Part shown: in pieces, positions 8,169-17,907 of the stretch
Numbering within the stretch: the stretch's first letter is position 1
How the letters are laid out: every line of letters begins with the position of its first letter
NCBI RefSeq assembly: GCF_025561425.1
Contig: NZ_CP094824.1
Span: forward strand, 496,001 to 560,000
Length of the DNA: 64,000 nt
Reading direction: 5' to 3'
Source: Mammaliicoccus sciuri
GTDB taxonomy: Bacteria > Bacillota > Bacilli > Staphylococcales > Staphylococcaceae
The notes under the pieces: generated by a model
The model's database searches: none
Told to the model about the DNA's origin: nothing
The model's input: the letters and a program-made list of their open reading frames with translations, nothing else
Translations under genes and position numbers: made by a program

Positions 8169-8924
8169 CTAATATAGTACCTTAATATCATTTTCATCGC
8201 AGAATTGTTGTATTTCTTGTGGGAGTATTTTATTAGTAATTATTTTGTCTACGTCACTTAGATTGCAGTATGTTAGTAATGTTGAATGTCCTATCTTACT
8301 ATTATCAGCTAACACATATGTTTGCCGTGCTTTTTTTGTTATAAGTTGTTTGATTAAGTTTTCTTCCATCTCTGAGTTAGTTAGACCATTTGGAATATTG
8401 ACACCAGTAGCTGCCATAAAGCATTTATTGATATTAAATTTATTCAATAAAATATTAGAATCTATACCTATAAATGATCGAGTACGTGGTTTGTATTTTT
8501 CACCAATGATAAATAAAGTTACATTTTCAAATTGTGAAGCTTTATTCATGATATCAAGACTGTTAGTAATAATAGTAAATGATAATTTTTTGTCGACATA
8601 GTCTAATACATGTATTGTTGTTGTTCCTGTATCTATATAAATAATGTCGTTAGTTTCGATATGTGCAGCAGCTAATTTTCCAATATGTTTTTTTGATTGA
8701 TAATTCTCAACATTTCTTTCTTGGTAATCAACCGCTTTATGTTCATCTTCAATAACTTCAATACCACCATAAACTTTTTTAACTACATTCATATCTACTA
8801 ATAGGTTGATGTCACGCCTTATTGTATTAACAGATACATTAAATGTGTCCTTCAATTCATCAATTGAAGCTGTTTTGTTTTTTTTTATGAAAGATTCTAT
8901 TTCATAAATTCGTTTAGATTTCAT
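8169..8924 (-). CDS. iolR: DeoR-family repressor of the inositol operon
   Basis: About 251 residues beginning MKSKRIYEIESFIKKNKTAS. The N-terminal DeoR winged helix reads TIRRDINLLVDMNVVKKVYGG, and the C-terminal sugar-phosphate sensor domain contains IYIDTGTTTIHVLDYV and NGLTNSEMEENLIKQ, both typical of DeoR/IolR proteins. The start is set at the complement of 8922-8924 because GGGGGA lies about 8 bases upstream; the more distal in-frame ATG (8939) overlaps that site. It is transcribed divergently from iolA, with inverted repeats in the 200-bp gap, so it most likely represses the inositol operon and is released by an inositol-derived phosphorylated intermediate, as IolR is in Bacillus subtilis. 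Confidence 0.82.
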   Translation of the reverse strand: MKSKRIYEIESFIKKNKTASIDELKDTFNVSVNTIRRDINLLVDMNVVKKVYGGIEVIEDEHKAVDYQERNVENYQSKKHIGKLAAAHIETNDIIYIDTGTTTIHVLDYVDKKLSFTIITNSLDIMNKASQFENVTLFIIGEKYKPRTRSFIGIDSNILLNKFNINKCFMAATGVNIPNGLTNSEMEENLIKQLITKKARQTYVLADNSKIGHSTLLTYCNLSDVDKIITNKILPQEIQQFCDENDIKVLY

Positions 8925-8990
8925 ATACGATTCCCCCATTTCTTACAATATACCCAAAATTTGCTTATATAACAACTATAAAAAATATAA

Positions 8991-9047
8991 GTTACTCAAA
9001 AGTTGACATATTCTACTCGTTATTATAATATTATCTCAACAAGTAAC
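8991..9047 (+). promoter_or_regulatory. iol promoter with flanking inverted-repeat operator
   Basis: TTGACA (9003-9008), a 17-base spacer and TAATAT (9026-9031) form a near-consensus promoter reading into iolA. It is bracketed by GTTACTCAAAAGTTGA (8991-9006) and TCAACAAGTAAC (9036-9047), whose GTTACT/AGTAAC and TTGA/TCAA ends are inverted. A repressor dimer or tetramer bound to both halves would cover the promoter. Confidence 0.75.
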
Positions 9048-9087
9048 CAATAGTTAATTAATATGTACTCATTTTTTTAAAAGATTA

Positions 9088-9101
9088 TGAAAGCGGTTAC
9101 T
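9088..9101 (+). promoter_or_regulatory. cre site for CcpA upstream of iolA
   Basis: TGAAAGCGGTTACT matches 13 of 14 positions of the staphylococcal/bacillary cre consensus TGWAANCGNTNWCA. It lies downstream of the predicted start of transcription, so CcpA would act as a roadblock when preferred sugars are present. Confidence 0.75.
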
Positions 9102-9129
9102 TTAATATTTATAACTGGAGGATATGTAA

Positions 9130-10584
9130 ATGGTAGAAATCTTAAAGAATTACGTTAATGGACAATGGCAAGCGTCGAAAAGTAAGGAAACAATAGATGT
9201 ATACAATCCAGCTACTAAAGAAGTGATTGCTAAAGTACCTGTTTCAACTAGAGAAGAATTAGATGAAGCGGCAAAAATTGCACATGAAGCGTTTCAAGAA
9301 TGGAAAAAAGTTGCTGTACCTAAACGTGCTCGACTTTTATTCAAACTTCAACAATTATTAACAGACAATAGAGAAGTATTAGCTGAAATTATTACAAAAG
9401 AAAATGGTAAGAATACGACAGAAGCTTTAGGTGAAGTACAAAGAGGTATTGAGAATGTCGAATTCGCTGCAGGTGCCCCTTCTTTAATGATGGGTGACTC
9501 ACTTTCAAGTATCGCTACAAATATAGAAGGAACAAGTTACAGATATCCAGTAGGTGTTGTAGGTGGTATAACACCATTCAACTTCCCAATGATGGTGCCA
9601 TGTTGGATGTTCCCGATGGCTATTTCATTAGGTAATACGTTTGTGATTAAACCTTCTGAAAAGACACCATTACTTGTTAATAAACTCGCAGAGTTAATTG
9701 AAGAAGCAGGATTCCCTAAAGGTGTATTCAATGTTGTACATGGTGCACATGATGTTGTGAATGGCATTTGTGAAAATGAACATATTAAAGCTGTATCATT
9801 CGTTGGTTCTAAACCAGTAGGTGAATATGTTTATAAAAAAGCAACAGAAAACTTAAAACGTGCGCAATGTTTAACAGGTGCTAAAAACCATACAATCATT
9901 TTAAATGATGCAAATATTGATGGCGCCGTTAAAGATGTAATTGGTGCAGCATTTGGATCAGCAGGTGAACGTTGTATGGCTGCAGCAGTAGTTGCTGTTC
10001 AAGAAGGTGTTTATGACGAATTTAAAGAAAAGCTTGTACAAGCTTCTAAAGATATCGTTATCGGAAATGGCTTAGAAGATAATGTTTTCTTAGGTCCAGT
10101 TATTAGAGAAGAAAATGTTGAACGTACATTAAATTACGTTGATCAAGGTGTCGAAGAAGGTGCCAAACTTGTATTAGATGGTAGAGAAGACAACAACAAA
10201 GATGGTTTCTTCGTAAAACCGACTATTTTTGAAGATGTTACAACTGATATGAAATTATGGCAAGAAGAAATATTCGCACCGGTGTTATCAATTGTTAAAG
10301 TAAAAGATTTAAAAGAAGGCATTCAATTAGCGAATCAATCTGAATTTGCGAACGGTGCATGTTTATTTACAGACAGTGCATCATCCATTAGATACTTCAG
10401 AGAGTATATTGATGCAGGTATGTTAGGTATTAATTTAGGTGTACCGGCACCAATGGCAATCTTCCCATTCTCTGGATGGAAATCATCATTCTTTGGTTCA
10501 TTACATGCGAATGGTAAAGATAGTATTGATTTCTATACACATCGTAAGGTTGTAACTGCTAGACATGGTAATCCACAATTTTAA
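9130..10584 (+). CDS. iolA: Methylmalonate-semialdehyde dehydrogenase (CoA-acylating)
   Basis: 484 residues of the aldehyde dehydrogenase superfamily, MmsA/IolA branch. It oxidises malonate semialdehyde, the last iol intermediate, to acetyl-CoA and CO2 with NAD and CoA. Visible marks are [16 protein letters not shown] (cofactor pocket), [11 protein letters not shown], and the catalytic cysteine at residue 282 in [11 protein letters not shown], all diagnostic of the CoA-acylating branch. TGGAGGATATGTAA precedes the ATG. It heads the operon directly after the cre site, with iolB starting 17 bases after its end. Length and motifs are complete. Confidence 0.95.
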   Translation: MVEILKNYVNGQWQASKSKETIDVYNPATKEVIAKVPVSTREELDEAAKIAHEAFQEWKKVAVPKRARLLFKLQQLLTDNREVLAEIITKENGKNTTEALGEVQRGIENVEFAAGAPSLMMGDSLSSIATNIEGTSYRYPVGVVGGITPFNFPMMVPCWMFPMAISLGNTFVIKPSEKTPLLVNKLAELIEEAGFPKGVFNVVHGAHDVVNGICENEHIKAVSFVGSKPVGEYVYKKATENLKRAQCLTGAKNHTIILNDANIDGAVKDVIGAAFGSAGERCMAAAVVAVQEGVYDEFKEKLVQASKDIVIGNGLEDNVFLGPVIREENVERTLNYVDQGVEEGAKLVLDGREDNNKDGFFVKPTIFEDVTTDMKLWQEEIFAPVLSIVKVKDLKEGIQLANQSEFANGACLFTDSASSIRYFREYIDAGMLGINLGVPAPMAIFPFSGWKSSFFGSLHANGKDSIDFYTHRKVVTARHGNPQF

Positions 10585-10600
10585 GGAGTGAAAAATAGAG

Positions 10601-11419
10601 ATGGCTCGATTATTAAATAAACCTGTACATCATCCATTAAGTGATGATGTACAAGTGATACATGATTTGAAACCTGAAGATATTGATTTAGCTTATATCG
10701 GATTTAAAGTGTTAGACATAAAATCACAAGGTACTTACACAGAATCAACAGGTGATTTTGAACTATGTATTGTCGCTTTAACTGGCAACATCGATGTGTC
10801 AGATGGAGAAAGTTCTTATGAAGATTTAGGAACAAGAGATTCAGTATTTGAAAAAATACCAACAGACAGTATCTATATTTCTAAAAATCATGAAGTGACG
10901 ATTAAAGCGAATAAAGATTCAAGAGTTGTACTTTGTTATTCACCAGCGGATGAAGAAAGAGCAACACAATTAATCCCAGCATCTGAGAACTCAGTAGAAG
11001 ATAGAGGTAAATATTCAAATAAACGACATGTCCATAATATTTTACCTGATACACATACGGCGAGCGAAAAATTACTTGTCGTTGAAGTGTATACAGATCA
11101 AGGTAATTGGTCGAGCTATCCACCACATAAACATGACGTTGATAACTTACCAAATGAATCATTACTTGAAGAAACTTACTATCATGAGATGAATCCAAGT
11201 AAAGGTTTCGTCTTTCAACGTGTGTTTACAGACGATCTTTCATTAGATGAAACGATGACAGTAGAGAATAGTGATGTTGTTGTAGTGCCTAAAGGTTATC
11301 ATCCAGTAGCTGTACCTGATGGTTACGATGGTTATTACTTAAATGTTATGGCAGGACCTAAAAAAGTTTGGAAATTTTATAATCAACCAGATCATGAATG
11401 GATTATTGATAGAGAATAA
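10601..11419 (+). CDS. iolB: 5-deoxy-glucuronate isomerase
   Basis: 272 residues, the full IolB length. It converts 5-deoxy-D-glucuronate to 5-dehydro-2-deoxy-D-gluconate. The double cupin core contains YPPHKHDVDNLPNESLLEE, with His and Glu metal ligands, and the ETYYHEMNPSKGFVFQRV and PKGYHPVAVPDGYDGYYLN blocks characteristic of IolB. AAGGAGTG lies upstream. Positioned between iolA and iolC as in other Firmicutes operons. Confidence 0.95.
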   Translation: MARLLNKPVHHPLSDDVQVIHDLKPEDIDLAYIGFKVLDIKSQGTYTESTGDFELCIVALTGNIDVSDGESSYEDLGTRDSVFEKIPTDSIYISKNHEVTIKANKDSRVVLCYSPADEERATQLIPASENSVEDRGKYSNKRHVHNILPDTHTASEKLLVVEVYTDQGNWSSYPPHKHDVDNLPNESLLEETYYHEMNPSKGFVFQRVFTDDLSLDETMTVENSDVVVVPKGYHPVAVPDGYDGYYLNVMAGPKKVWKFYNQPDHEWIIDRE

Positions 11420-11432
11420 GGGGTGTACGTGA

Positions 11433-12392
11433 ATGTCTAATAAAAAACAAATTATAGCAATAGGTCGTGCAGCAATAGATTTAAACTCAATAGAAATTAA
11501 TAGACCAATGGAAGAAACAGAATCATTTCGCAAATATGTTGGTGGCTCACCAGCTAATATCATGATTGGTACGGCTAAGTTAGGTTTAGATGTAGGTATG
11601 ATTGCCAATGTATCAGATGATCAACATGGTAGATTCATTACGAATTACTTTGAAGAAGTAGGCGTTGATACTTCTCAAATACATGTAGATGAAGATGGAC
11701 ATAAAATTGGCTTAACGTTTACAGAAATTAAAAGTCCGAGTGAGTCTAGCATATTAATGTATAGAGAAGAAGTAGCAGATCTATATTTAGCACCTGAACA
11801 TGTAGATGAATCATACGTCGAAAATTCAGAATATTTGCTTATTTCAGGAACTGCGTTAGCTAAATCTCCATCAAGAGAGGCGGTACTAAAAGCACTGTTA
11901 CTAGCGAAAAAACATAATGTACAAGTAATCTTTGAGTTGGATTATAGACCTTATAGTTGGAAAGACGAAGAAGAAACTTCTATTTATTATGAGTTAGTCG
12001 CTGAACAAGCTGATGTCGTAATTGGTACACGTGATGAATTTGATATGGTCGAAAGATATAAAGCATTATCAGACAAAGAAATTAGTGAACTATTATTTAA
12101 AGCTAATCCACTTTTAGTTGTCATTAAACACGGTGTGCAAGGTTCAAATGCATTTGATAAAGAAGGCAATACTTATGAAGGTAAAGCATTTAAAGCCAAT
12201 GTCGTTAAAACATTTGGTGCTGGTGATTCATATGCAGCCGCATTTATTTATGCATTGGTTAAAGGTAAGTCAGTTGAAGAAGCATTGAAATATGGTGCAG
12301 CCTCAGCAGCAATTGTTGTAAGTAGTCATAGTTCATCTGAAGCGATGCCTACAGTTGATAAAATAGAAAATTTAATTAAAGAACAATCTTAA
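11433..12392 (+). CDS. iolC: 5-dehydro-2-deoxygluconokinase
   Basis: 319 residues of the PfkB ribokinase family. It phosphorylates 5-dehydro-2-deoxy-D-gluconate at position 6 using ATP. Early markers are GRAAIDLN and RKYVGGSPANIMIG (the N-terminal glycine-rich substrate loop); the C-terminal PfkB signature is KTFGAGDSYAAAFIYAL, with the catalytic aspartate in GAGDS. AAGGGGTG precedes the ATG at 11433, and the stop overlaps the ribosome binding site of iolD. Confidence 0.94.
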   Translation: MSNKKQIIAIGRAAIDLNSIEINRPMEETESFRKYVGGSPANIMIGTAKLGLDVGMIANVSDDQHGRFITNYFEEVGVDTSQIHVDEDGHKIGLTFTEIKSPSESSILMYREEVADLYLAPEHVDESYVENSEYLLISGTALAKSPSREAVLKALLLAKKHNVQVIFELDYRPYSWKDEEETSIYYELVAEQADVVIGTRDEFDMVERYKALSDKEISELLFKANPLLVVIKHGVQGSNAFDKEGNTYEGKAFKANVVKTFGAGDSYAAAFIYALVKGKSVEEALKYGAASAAIVVSSHSSSEAMPTVDKIENLIKEQS

Positions 12393-12405
12393 GGTGGTAT
12401 TAGAC

Positions 12406-14319
12406 ATGGTTAATACAGTGAAGTTAACAACTGGAGAAGCAATTGTTAGATTTTTGACGAAACAATACATTTCTATTGATGGACAAGAAACAAGATTTGT
12501 TGAAGGTGTCATGAATATTTTTGGTCATGGTAATGTCCTCGGTATAGGAGAAGGTCTATCAAATTATCAAAAAGAATTAAAAATAATCCAAGGCAAAAAT
12601 GAACAAGGTATGGCGCATACAGCAATTGGTTTTAGTAAACAAAGTTTACGAAAAAAAGTATTTGCAGTGACAACATCTGTCGGTCCAGGTGCTGCTAACC
12701 TTGTAACGGCAGCAGGTACAGCGGCAGCAAATCATATACCAGTATTATTTTTACCAGGAGATACATTTGCGACTCGTCAACCAGATCCAGTATTACAACA
12801 GATTGAAAACCCTCAAAGTATTGGTATTACTACAAATGATGCGTTAAAACCAATTTCAAGATATTTTGATCGCATAACAAGACCTGAGCAAATCATGTCT
12901 GCATTAATACGTGCATTTGAGGTCATGACAAACCCTCAAACAGCGGGTCCTGTGACATTAGCATTGAGCCAAGATGTTCAAGGAGAGTCATACGATTTCC
13001 CAGAAACATTTTTTGAAAAGCGTGTACATTATGTTGATAGACTTCAACCGTCGAATAGATCAATAGATGTAGCAGTTGAACTATTGAAGACAGCTAAAAA
13101 ACCACTATTAATTGTTGGTGGTGGTGCTAAGTATTCGGAAGCTCAAGATGCTATAAAAGCATTTATAGAAAAAACGAATATTCCTATTGCAGAAACTCAA
13201 GCAGGTAAATCTACAATAGAAGCCTCTCACCCACTAAATCTTGGTGGTCTAGGCGTTACTGGAAATTTAGCAGCTAATTTATATGCAAAAGAAGCTGATG
13301 TCATTATTGGTATTGGTACAAGGTATTCAGACTTTACAACTAGCTCAAAGACAGTAGCTAACTTTGAAAATGCGAAATTTATAAACATTAATGTTAATAG
13401 AGTCGATGCTTATAAATTAGATGCGATACAAGTAGTTGGAGACGCAAAAATATCAATTAGTTTATTGGATAAAGCATTAAGTGAATGTCAATTTAATACA
13501 TTAGATGAAGTAAAGGATTTAAAAAATAAATGGTCAGAAGAAAGAGAAAGTTTATCTCATGTAGATATTAATAAAAATGATTTTGAAGCTGAAATATCAG
13601 GTCATTTTAGTAAAGAAAAACTTAATCAATACGTCGAAGCATTAGAAACGGAATTACCACAAACAAATGCGGTTATTAAAGTTAATGAAACAATTGATAA
13701 TGATGCAATAATCGTTGCCGCTGCTGGATCTTTACCAGGAGACTTAGAAAGATTGTGGGAGACCGATATATTTAATACTTACAATATGGAATATGGTTAT
13801 TCTACGATGGGGTACGAAATTGCAGCTGCACTTGGTGCAAAAATAGCAAATCCCCAAAAAGAAGTATATGCATTAGTTGGTGATGGAAGTTTCTTAATGT
13901 TACACACTGAATTAGTAACAGCATTGCAATATAACTATAAAATCAACATTGTATTATTTGATAACAGTGGATTTGGTTGTATCAACAATTTACAGATGGG
14001 TAATGGTAGTGAAAGTTTCTGTACTGAATTTAATGATTATAACGGTGAAGTCATGAATGTAGATTATAAGAAAATTGCAGAAGGATATGGTGCAGTTTCT
14101 TACAAAGTTAATAGTCTTCAAGCGTTAGAAGTTGCAATTAAAGATGCTAAAAAAGAAACAAAATCAACATTAATAGAAATAAAGACTTTACCTAAAACGA
14201 TGACTGACGGATATGAATCATTCTGGAATGTTGGTGTATCCGAACATAGTGAAAAACCAGATATTAAAACATCATATCAAGAAAAGGTTCAAGCTATGAA
14301 AAAAGCAAAACAATATTAA
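12406..14319 (+). CDS. iolD: 3D-(3,5/4)-trihydroxycyclohexane-1,2-dione hydrolase
   Basis: About 637 residues. A thiamine-diphosphate enzyme of the acetolactate synthase fold that opens the cyclitol ring to 5-deoxy-D-glucuronate. The N-terminal PYR domain has the active-site glutamate in NEQGMAHTAIGFSKQ; the central domain has NHIPVLFLPGD and VGGGAKYSEAQDA; the C-terminal PP domain has the ThDP motif from LVGDGSFLMLHTELV to NIVLFDNSGFGCINN. Start at ATG 12406, with AAGGTGG about 8 bases upstream; the GTG at 12394 lies within that site. Fully intact. Confidence 0.94.
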   Translation: MVNTVKLTTGEAIVRFLTKQYISIDGQETRFVEGVMNIFGHGNVLGIGEGLSNYQKELKIIQGKNEQGMAHTAIGFSKQSLRKKVFAVTTSVGPGAANLVTAAGTAAANHIPVLFLPGDTFATRQPDPVLQQIENPQSIGITTNDALKPISRYFDRITRPEQIMSALIRAFEVMTNPQTAGPVTLALSQDVQGESYDFPETFFEKRVHYVDRLQPSNRSIDVAVELLKTAKKPLLIVGGGAKYSEAQDAIKAFIEKTNIPIAETQAGKSTIEASHPLNLGGLGVTGNLAANLYAKEADVIIGIGTRYSDFTTSSKTVANFENAKFININVNRVDAYKLDAIQVVGDAKISISLLDKALSECQFNTLDEVKDLKNKWSEERESLSHVDINKNDFEAEISGHFSKEKLNQYVEALETELPQTNAVIKVNETIDNDAIIVAAAGSLPGDLERLWETDIFNTYNMEYGYSTMGYEIAAALGAKIANPQKEVYALVGDGSFLMLHTELVTALQYNYKINIVLFDNSGFGCINNLQMGNGSESFCTEFNDYNGEVMNVDYKKIAEGYGAVSYKVNSLQALEVAIKDAKKETKSTLIEIKTLPKTMTDGYESFWNVGVSEHSEKPDIKTSYQEKVQAMKKAKQY

Positions 14320-14335
14320 AAAGGAGATTCATAAC

Positions 14336-15355
14336 ATGACAAAAATAAAAATTGGTCAAGTTGGTTTAAGTAGATTAGGAAAAGTGCATGCAGAAAACAT
14401 TGTTAACCATGTGAAAGGTGCAGAGTTATTCGCTGTGGCAAGTGTTGTAGAGCAAGAATTAACATATGCCAAAGAAGAATTAGGTGTGAAAAATTGCTAT
14501 ACATCCTATTCAGAAATGATAGAAAACGATGAGCTAGATGCAGTTGTAATTGTTTCACCAAGTGGATTTCATGCAGTTCAAATTTCACAAGCATTAGATA
14601 AAGGTTTGCATGTCTTTTCAGAAAAACCTATTGGACTTGAGTTAGATAATATCAAACAAGTTGTTGAAAAAATAAATAGTCACTCAGACAAAGTGTTTCA
14701 GTTAGGTTTTATGCGTAGATTTGATGATTCTTATCAATTTGCTAAAGACGTTGTTCAAAATGGTGAATTAGGCAAAATTACAGCAATGAGATGTTATGGA
14801 ATTGATCCTAGTGCAGGGTTAGATAGCTTTATCCAATTTGCGAAGAACAGTGCAAGTGGTGGCATATTTTTAGATATGTCGATTCATGATATTGATCTTG
14901 TACGTTGGTTTACAGGTTCAGAATTTAAAACTGTATATTCACTAGGTAATAACATAGCAGCACCTGAATTAACAGAATGTGAAGAATTGGAAACAGGTGC
15001 ATGTCTGGCAGAATTAGAAGACGGTACAATCGCATACTTATTAGCCGGAAGAAATGCTCAACATGGATACCATGTTGAAACAGAAATTATAGGAACTGAA
15101 GGCATGATAAGAATCGGTAATGCACCAGAGAAAAACTTAGTTACAGTTTATGACAAAAACGGTGTCGTTAGACCGACTTCAGGTCATTTTCCTGAGCGAT
15201 TTAAACTAGCATTTATTAATGAAATTAATGCATTTATAGAATCTATCAATAATAATGTTCCTTCATCAATAACAGGTATTGATGGATTGAAAAGTACAGA
15301 GGTTGCAATTGCAATGCAAGAATCTTATGAGAAGAAAACAATCATTACGTTATGA
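14336..15355 (+). CDS. Inositol 2-dehydrogenase-like Gfo/Idh/MocA enzyme
   Basis: 339 residues. NAD-binding start GQVGLSRLGKVHAENI, the catalytic lysine in SEKPIG, and the active-site helix DMSIHDIDLVRW are all present. It is one of two inositol dehydrogenase paralogs in this operon; the other (17908) looks more like classical IolG (it has RDPEPPPVEYIKRSGG), so this copy may act on another isomer such as scyllo- or D-chiro-inositol. Placed between iolD and iolE with AAGGAG upstream. Reaction class is secure; the exact cyclitol is not. Confidence 0.85.
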   Translation: MTKIKIGQVGLSRLGKVHAENIVNHVKGAELFAVASVVEQELTYAKEELGVKNCYTSYSEMIENDELDAVVIVSPSGFHAVQISQALDKGLHVFSEKPIGLELDNIKQVVEKINSHSDKVFQLGFMRRFDDSYQFAKDVVQNGELGKITAMRCYGIDPSAGLDSFIQFAKNSASGGIFLDMSIHDIDLVRWFTGSEFKTVYSLGNNIAAPELTECEELETGACLAELEDGTIAYLLAGRNAQHGYHVETEIIGTEGMIRIGNAPEKNLVTVYDKNGVVRPTSGHFPERFKLAFINEINAFIESINNNVPSSITGIDGLKSTEVAIAMQESYEKKTIITL

Positions 15356-15365
15356 GGTGAAGTAA

Positions 15366-16250
15366 ATGACTAAAAATATTCGATATGCATGTGCACCGAT
15401 AGCTTGGACAAATGATGATATGCCAGAACTAGGGAGTGAGAATTCATTTGAACAATGTATAAGTGAAATGGCACTCACTGGGTATGAAGGTACAGAAATA
15501 GGTAACAAGTACCCGAAAGATCCTGAAGTTTTGAAATCATATTTGGAACCAAGAGGACTATCTGTCGCAAGTGCATGGTTAAGTTTATATTTAACTTCGG
15601 AACCATATGAAGTAACAGAAGAAGCGTTTATAAAACATAGAGATTTTCTACATGCATTAGGCGCAAAAGTTATTGTTGTTTCAGAACAAGGAAATAGTAT
15701 TCAAGGGGATTTAACTAAAGCATTATTTAAAGAAAAACCTATATTTACAGAACAAGAATGGCAATTATTAGTTGATGGTTTAGAGAAGTTAGGTCAATTA
15801 GCACACGAAAAAGATATGGAAATCGTATACCACCATCATATGGGTACAGGTGTACAAACGACAAAAGAAATAGATGAATTAATGGAAAGAACAAACAAAG
15901 ATAATGTTTCTCTCTTATTTGATACAGGACACCTTGTCCTTTCTGGTGAAGACCCGATAGACATATTTGAAAGACATGAAGTTAGGATAAAACATATTCA
16001 CTTTAAAGATGTTAGACAAGATGTTAAAGAAGCTGTAGATAAAGAATGTAGTTGCTTCTTGGATGGTGTGAAAAAAGGTATGTTCACAGTACCTGGAGAC
16101 GGTGTAATAGATTTTAAACCTATCTTAGATCTAATTTATAAATCTGATTACAGCGGATGGATTGTGGTTGAAGCTGAACAAGATCCAGCGATTGCAAATC
16201 CATTTATATATGCTAAAAAAGCAAAAGAATATATAGCACAATATCAATAA
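15366..16250 (+). CDS. iolE: Inosose (2-keto-myo-inositol) dehydratase
   Basis: 294 residues, TIM-barrel of the xylose-isomerase-like fold. It dehydrates 2-keto-myo-inositol to the dione that IolD hydrolyses. Diagnostic blocks: APIAWTNDDMPELG at the N-terminus, ALTGYEGTEIGNKYP, VYHHHMGTGVQTTKEIDEL and LLFDTGHLVLSGEDP, with metal-binding His, Asp and Glu, then IKHIHFKDVR. The start overlaps the end of the upstream gene's ribosome binding region (GAGGTGAAGTAA), consistent with tight operon packing. Confidence 0.94.
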   Translation: MTKNIRYACAPIAWTNDDMPELGSENSFEQCISEMALTGYEGTEIGNKYPKDPEVLKSYLEPRGLSVASAWLSLYLTSEPYEVTEEAFIKHRDFLHALGAKVIVVSEQGNSIQGDLTKALFKEKPIFTEQEWQLLVDGLEKLGQLAHEKDMEIVYHHHMGTGVQTTKEIDELMERTNKDNVSLLFDTGHLVLSGEDPIDIFERHEVRIKHIHFKDVRQDVKEAVDKECSCFLDGVKKGMFTVPGDGVIDFKPILDLIYKSDYSGWIVVEAEQDPAIANPFIYAKKAKEYIAQYQ

Positions 16251-16304
16251 AATTTTAAACAAAATGGTATAGGAGTTAAGGGCTCCTAAAGGGAGAGAAT
16301 TATC

Positions 16305-17894
16305 ATGAGTATGTTTGCAGCAATTTCGTTTATTTTAGTTGTTATATGTGTAGGTGTATATGCTTACTTACGGAGTAGAAAGATTGATACTCAAAATTCT
16401 GACGGTTTCTTTATGGGTGGTAGAAGTTTAACAGGTTTTACAATTGCTTCTACAATTATCATGACCAATTTATCTACAGAACAAATAGTTGGTCAAAATG
16501 GTCAAAGTTTCGTTGCGGGTATGGAAGTTATGGCATGGGAAGTAACATCATCAGTAGCCATTGTTATACTAGCACTTGTCTTTTTACCTAGATATTTTAG
16601 GTATGGTGTTGATACAATATCAGATTTTATTGAAATGAGATTTGATACATTCACGAAACGACTCGTATCTTTATTATTCATATTTACTTATGTAGTTTCA
16701 TTCTTACCAGTTGTATTATATTCTGGTGCACTTGTATTTAATAAAATTTTCAACGTAAGTGAAATGTTAAATATAAGTGATATGACTGCAGTTATTTTAA
16801 TATCAACAGTCATAGGTCTTGTAGGAATTATATATTTGTTCATAGGCGGGTTATCTTTAAGTGCACATAGTGATTCTATCTATGGTGTCGGTTTAATTGT
16901 AGGTGGACTTGCTATACCAACATTAGGTCTCATTATTTTCGGAGATGGAAGCTTCTTACATGGATTTGATAAAGTCGTTCAGAACACGCCAGAAAAGCTT
17001 AATTCACTAGGTGCAATTGATTCTAAAATAGTACCATGGCCAACGTTATTCTTTGGTATGTTCTTCAATAATTTATTCTTCTGGTGTACTAACCAAATGA
17101 TTGTTCAAAAAGCACTTGCTGGTAAAAATTTAAAAGAAGCACAAAAAGGTGCTATGTATGTTGGTACATTTAAAATTTTTGGTGCTTTATTCCTAGTATT
17201 TCCAGGTGTGTTGGCATTCAATATGTTAGGAGATAAAGTTACAAATCCTGATAATGCTTATCCAATGCTTGTTAATGAAGTATTACCAGAATGGGCATAT
17301 GGTTTATTTGGAGCAGTTATTTTTGGTGCTATTCTAAGTTCATTTGTTGGATCTTTAAATAGTACAGCAACATTGTTCTCACTGGACTTTTATAAATCAA
17401 TTATCAATAAAGAAGCAAGCAATAAACAAGTATCAAGAATTGGAAGATTGGTTACAGTACTAGTAGGTGTAATTGTTGTAATAATTGCACCAATGATTTC
17501 ATTGTTCCCACAAGGTTTATATGCAGTTGTACAAGAGTTTAATGGTATTTATAATATGCCACTTTTAGTACTTGTACTTGTAGGATTTTTTGTTAAACGT
17601 ACATCACAGCTTGGTGCTAAAGTGATGTTTATTTTACACATTGTTTTGTATGCGCTTTCAAAAGTTTTGATTACAGAAATACATTTCTTATATGTATTAA
17701 GTGTACTTTTCTTTGTAGATTTACTTATAGTGATGTTATTCAATAAATGGAAACCATCTGATGAGTTTGATTTCAGTGTAAATTACGCAAAAGTAGATAT
17801 CACACCATGGAAACATAGATATTTAGTGGGTGGTATTATCGTACTTGTAGTTATAGGCACTTACGTATTATTCTCACCACTTGGATTAGCATAG
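16305..17894 (+). CDS. Sodium:solute symporter, probable inositol importer
   Basis: 529 residues and about 13-14 transmembrane helices of the SSS (SLC5) family: GFFMGGRSLTGFTIASTIIMTNLSTEQIVG is split over the first two core helices, AGMEVMAWEVTSS and FGAILSSFVGSLNSTATL are family landmarks for sodium and substrate binding. It lies inside the iol operon between iolE and iolG. Bacillus subtilis uses the MFS protein IolT or IolF here, so a sodium symporter is a different solution; animal SMIT inositol carriers are also SLC5. Its role as the inositol carrier is inferred from position. A 54-base gap with GGGAGAG precedes the ATG. Confidence 0.85.
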   Translation: MSMFAAISFILVVICVGVYAYLRSRKIDTQNSDGFFMGGRSLTGFTIASTIIMTNLSTEQIVGQNGQSFVAGMEVMAWEVTSSVAIVILALVFLPRYFRYGVDTISDFIEMRFDTFTKRLVSLLFIFTYVVSFLPVVLYSGALVFNKIFNVSEMLNISDMTAVILISTVIGLVGIIYLFIGGLSLSAHSDSIYGVGLIVGGLAIPTLGLIIFGDGSFLHGFDKVVQNTPEKLNSLGAIDSKIVPWPTLFFGMFFNNLFFWCTNQMIVQKALAGKNLKEAQKGAMYVGTFKIFGALFLVFPGVLAFNMLGDKVTNPDNAYPMLVNEVLPEWAYGLFGAVIFGAILSSFVGSLNSTATLFSLDFYKSIINKEASNKQVSRIGRLVTVLVGVIVVIIAPMISLFPQGLYAVVQEFNGIYNMPLLVLVLVGFFVKRTSQLGAKVMFILHIVLYALSKVLITEIHFLYVLSVLFFVDLLIVMLFNKWKPSDEFDFSVNYAKVDITPWKHRYLVGGIIVLVVIGTYVLFSPLGLA

Positions 17895-17907
17895 GAGGAA
17901 GAAAAAT

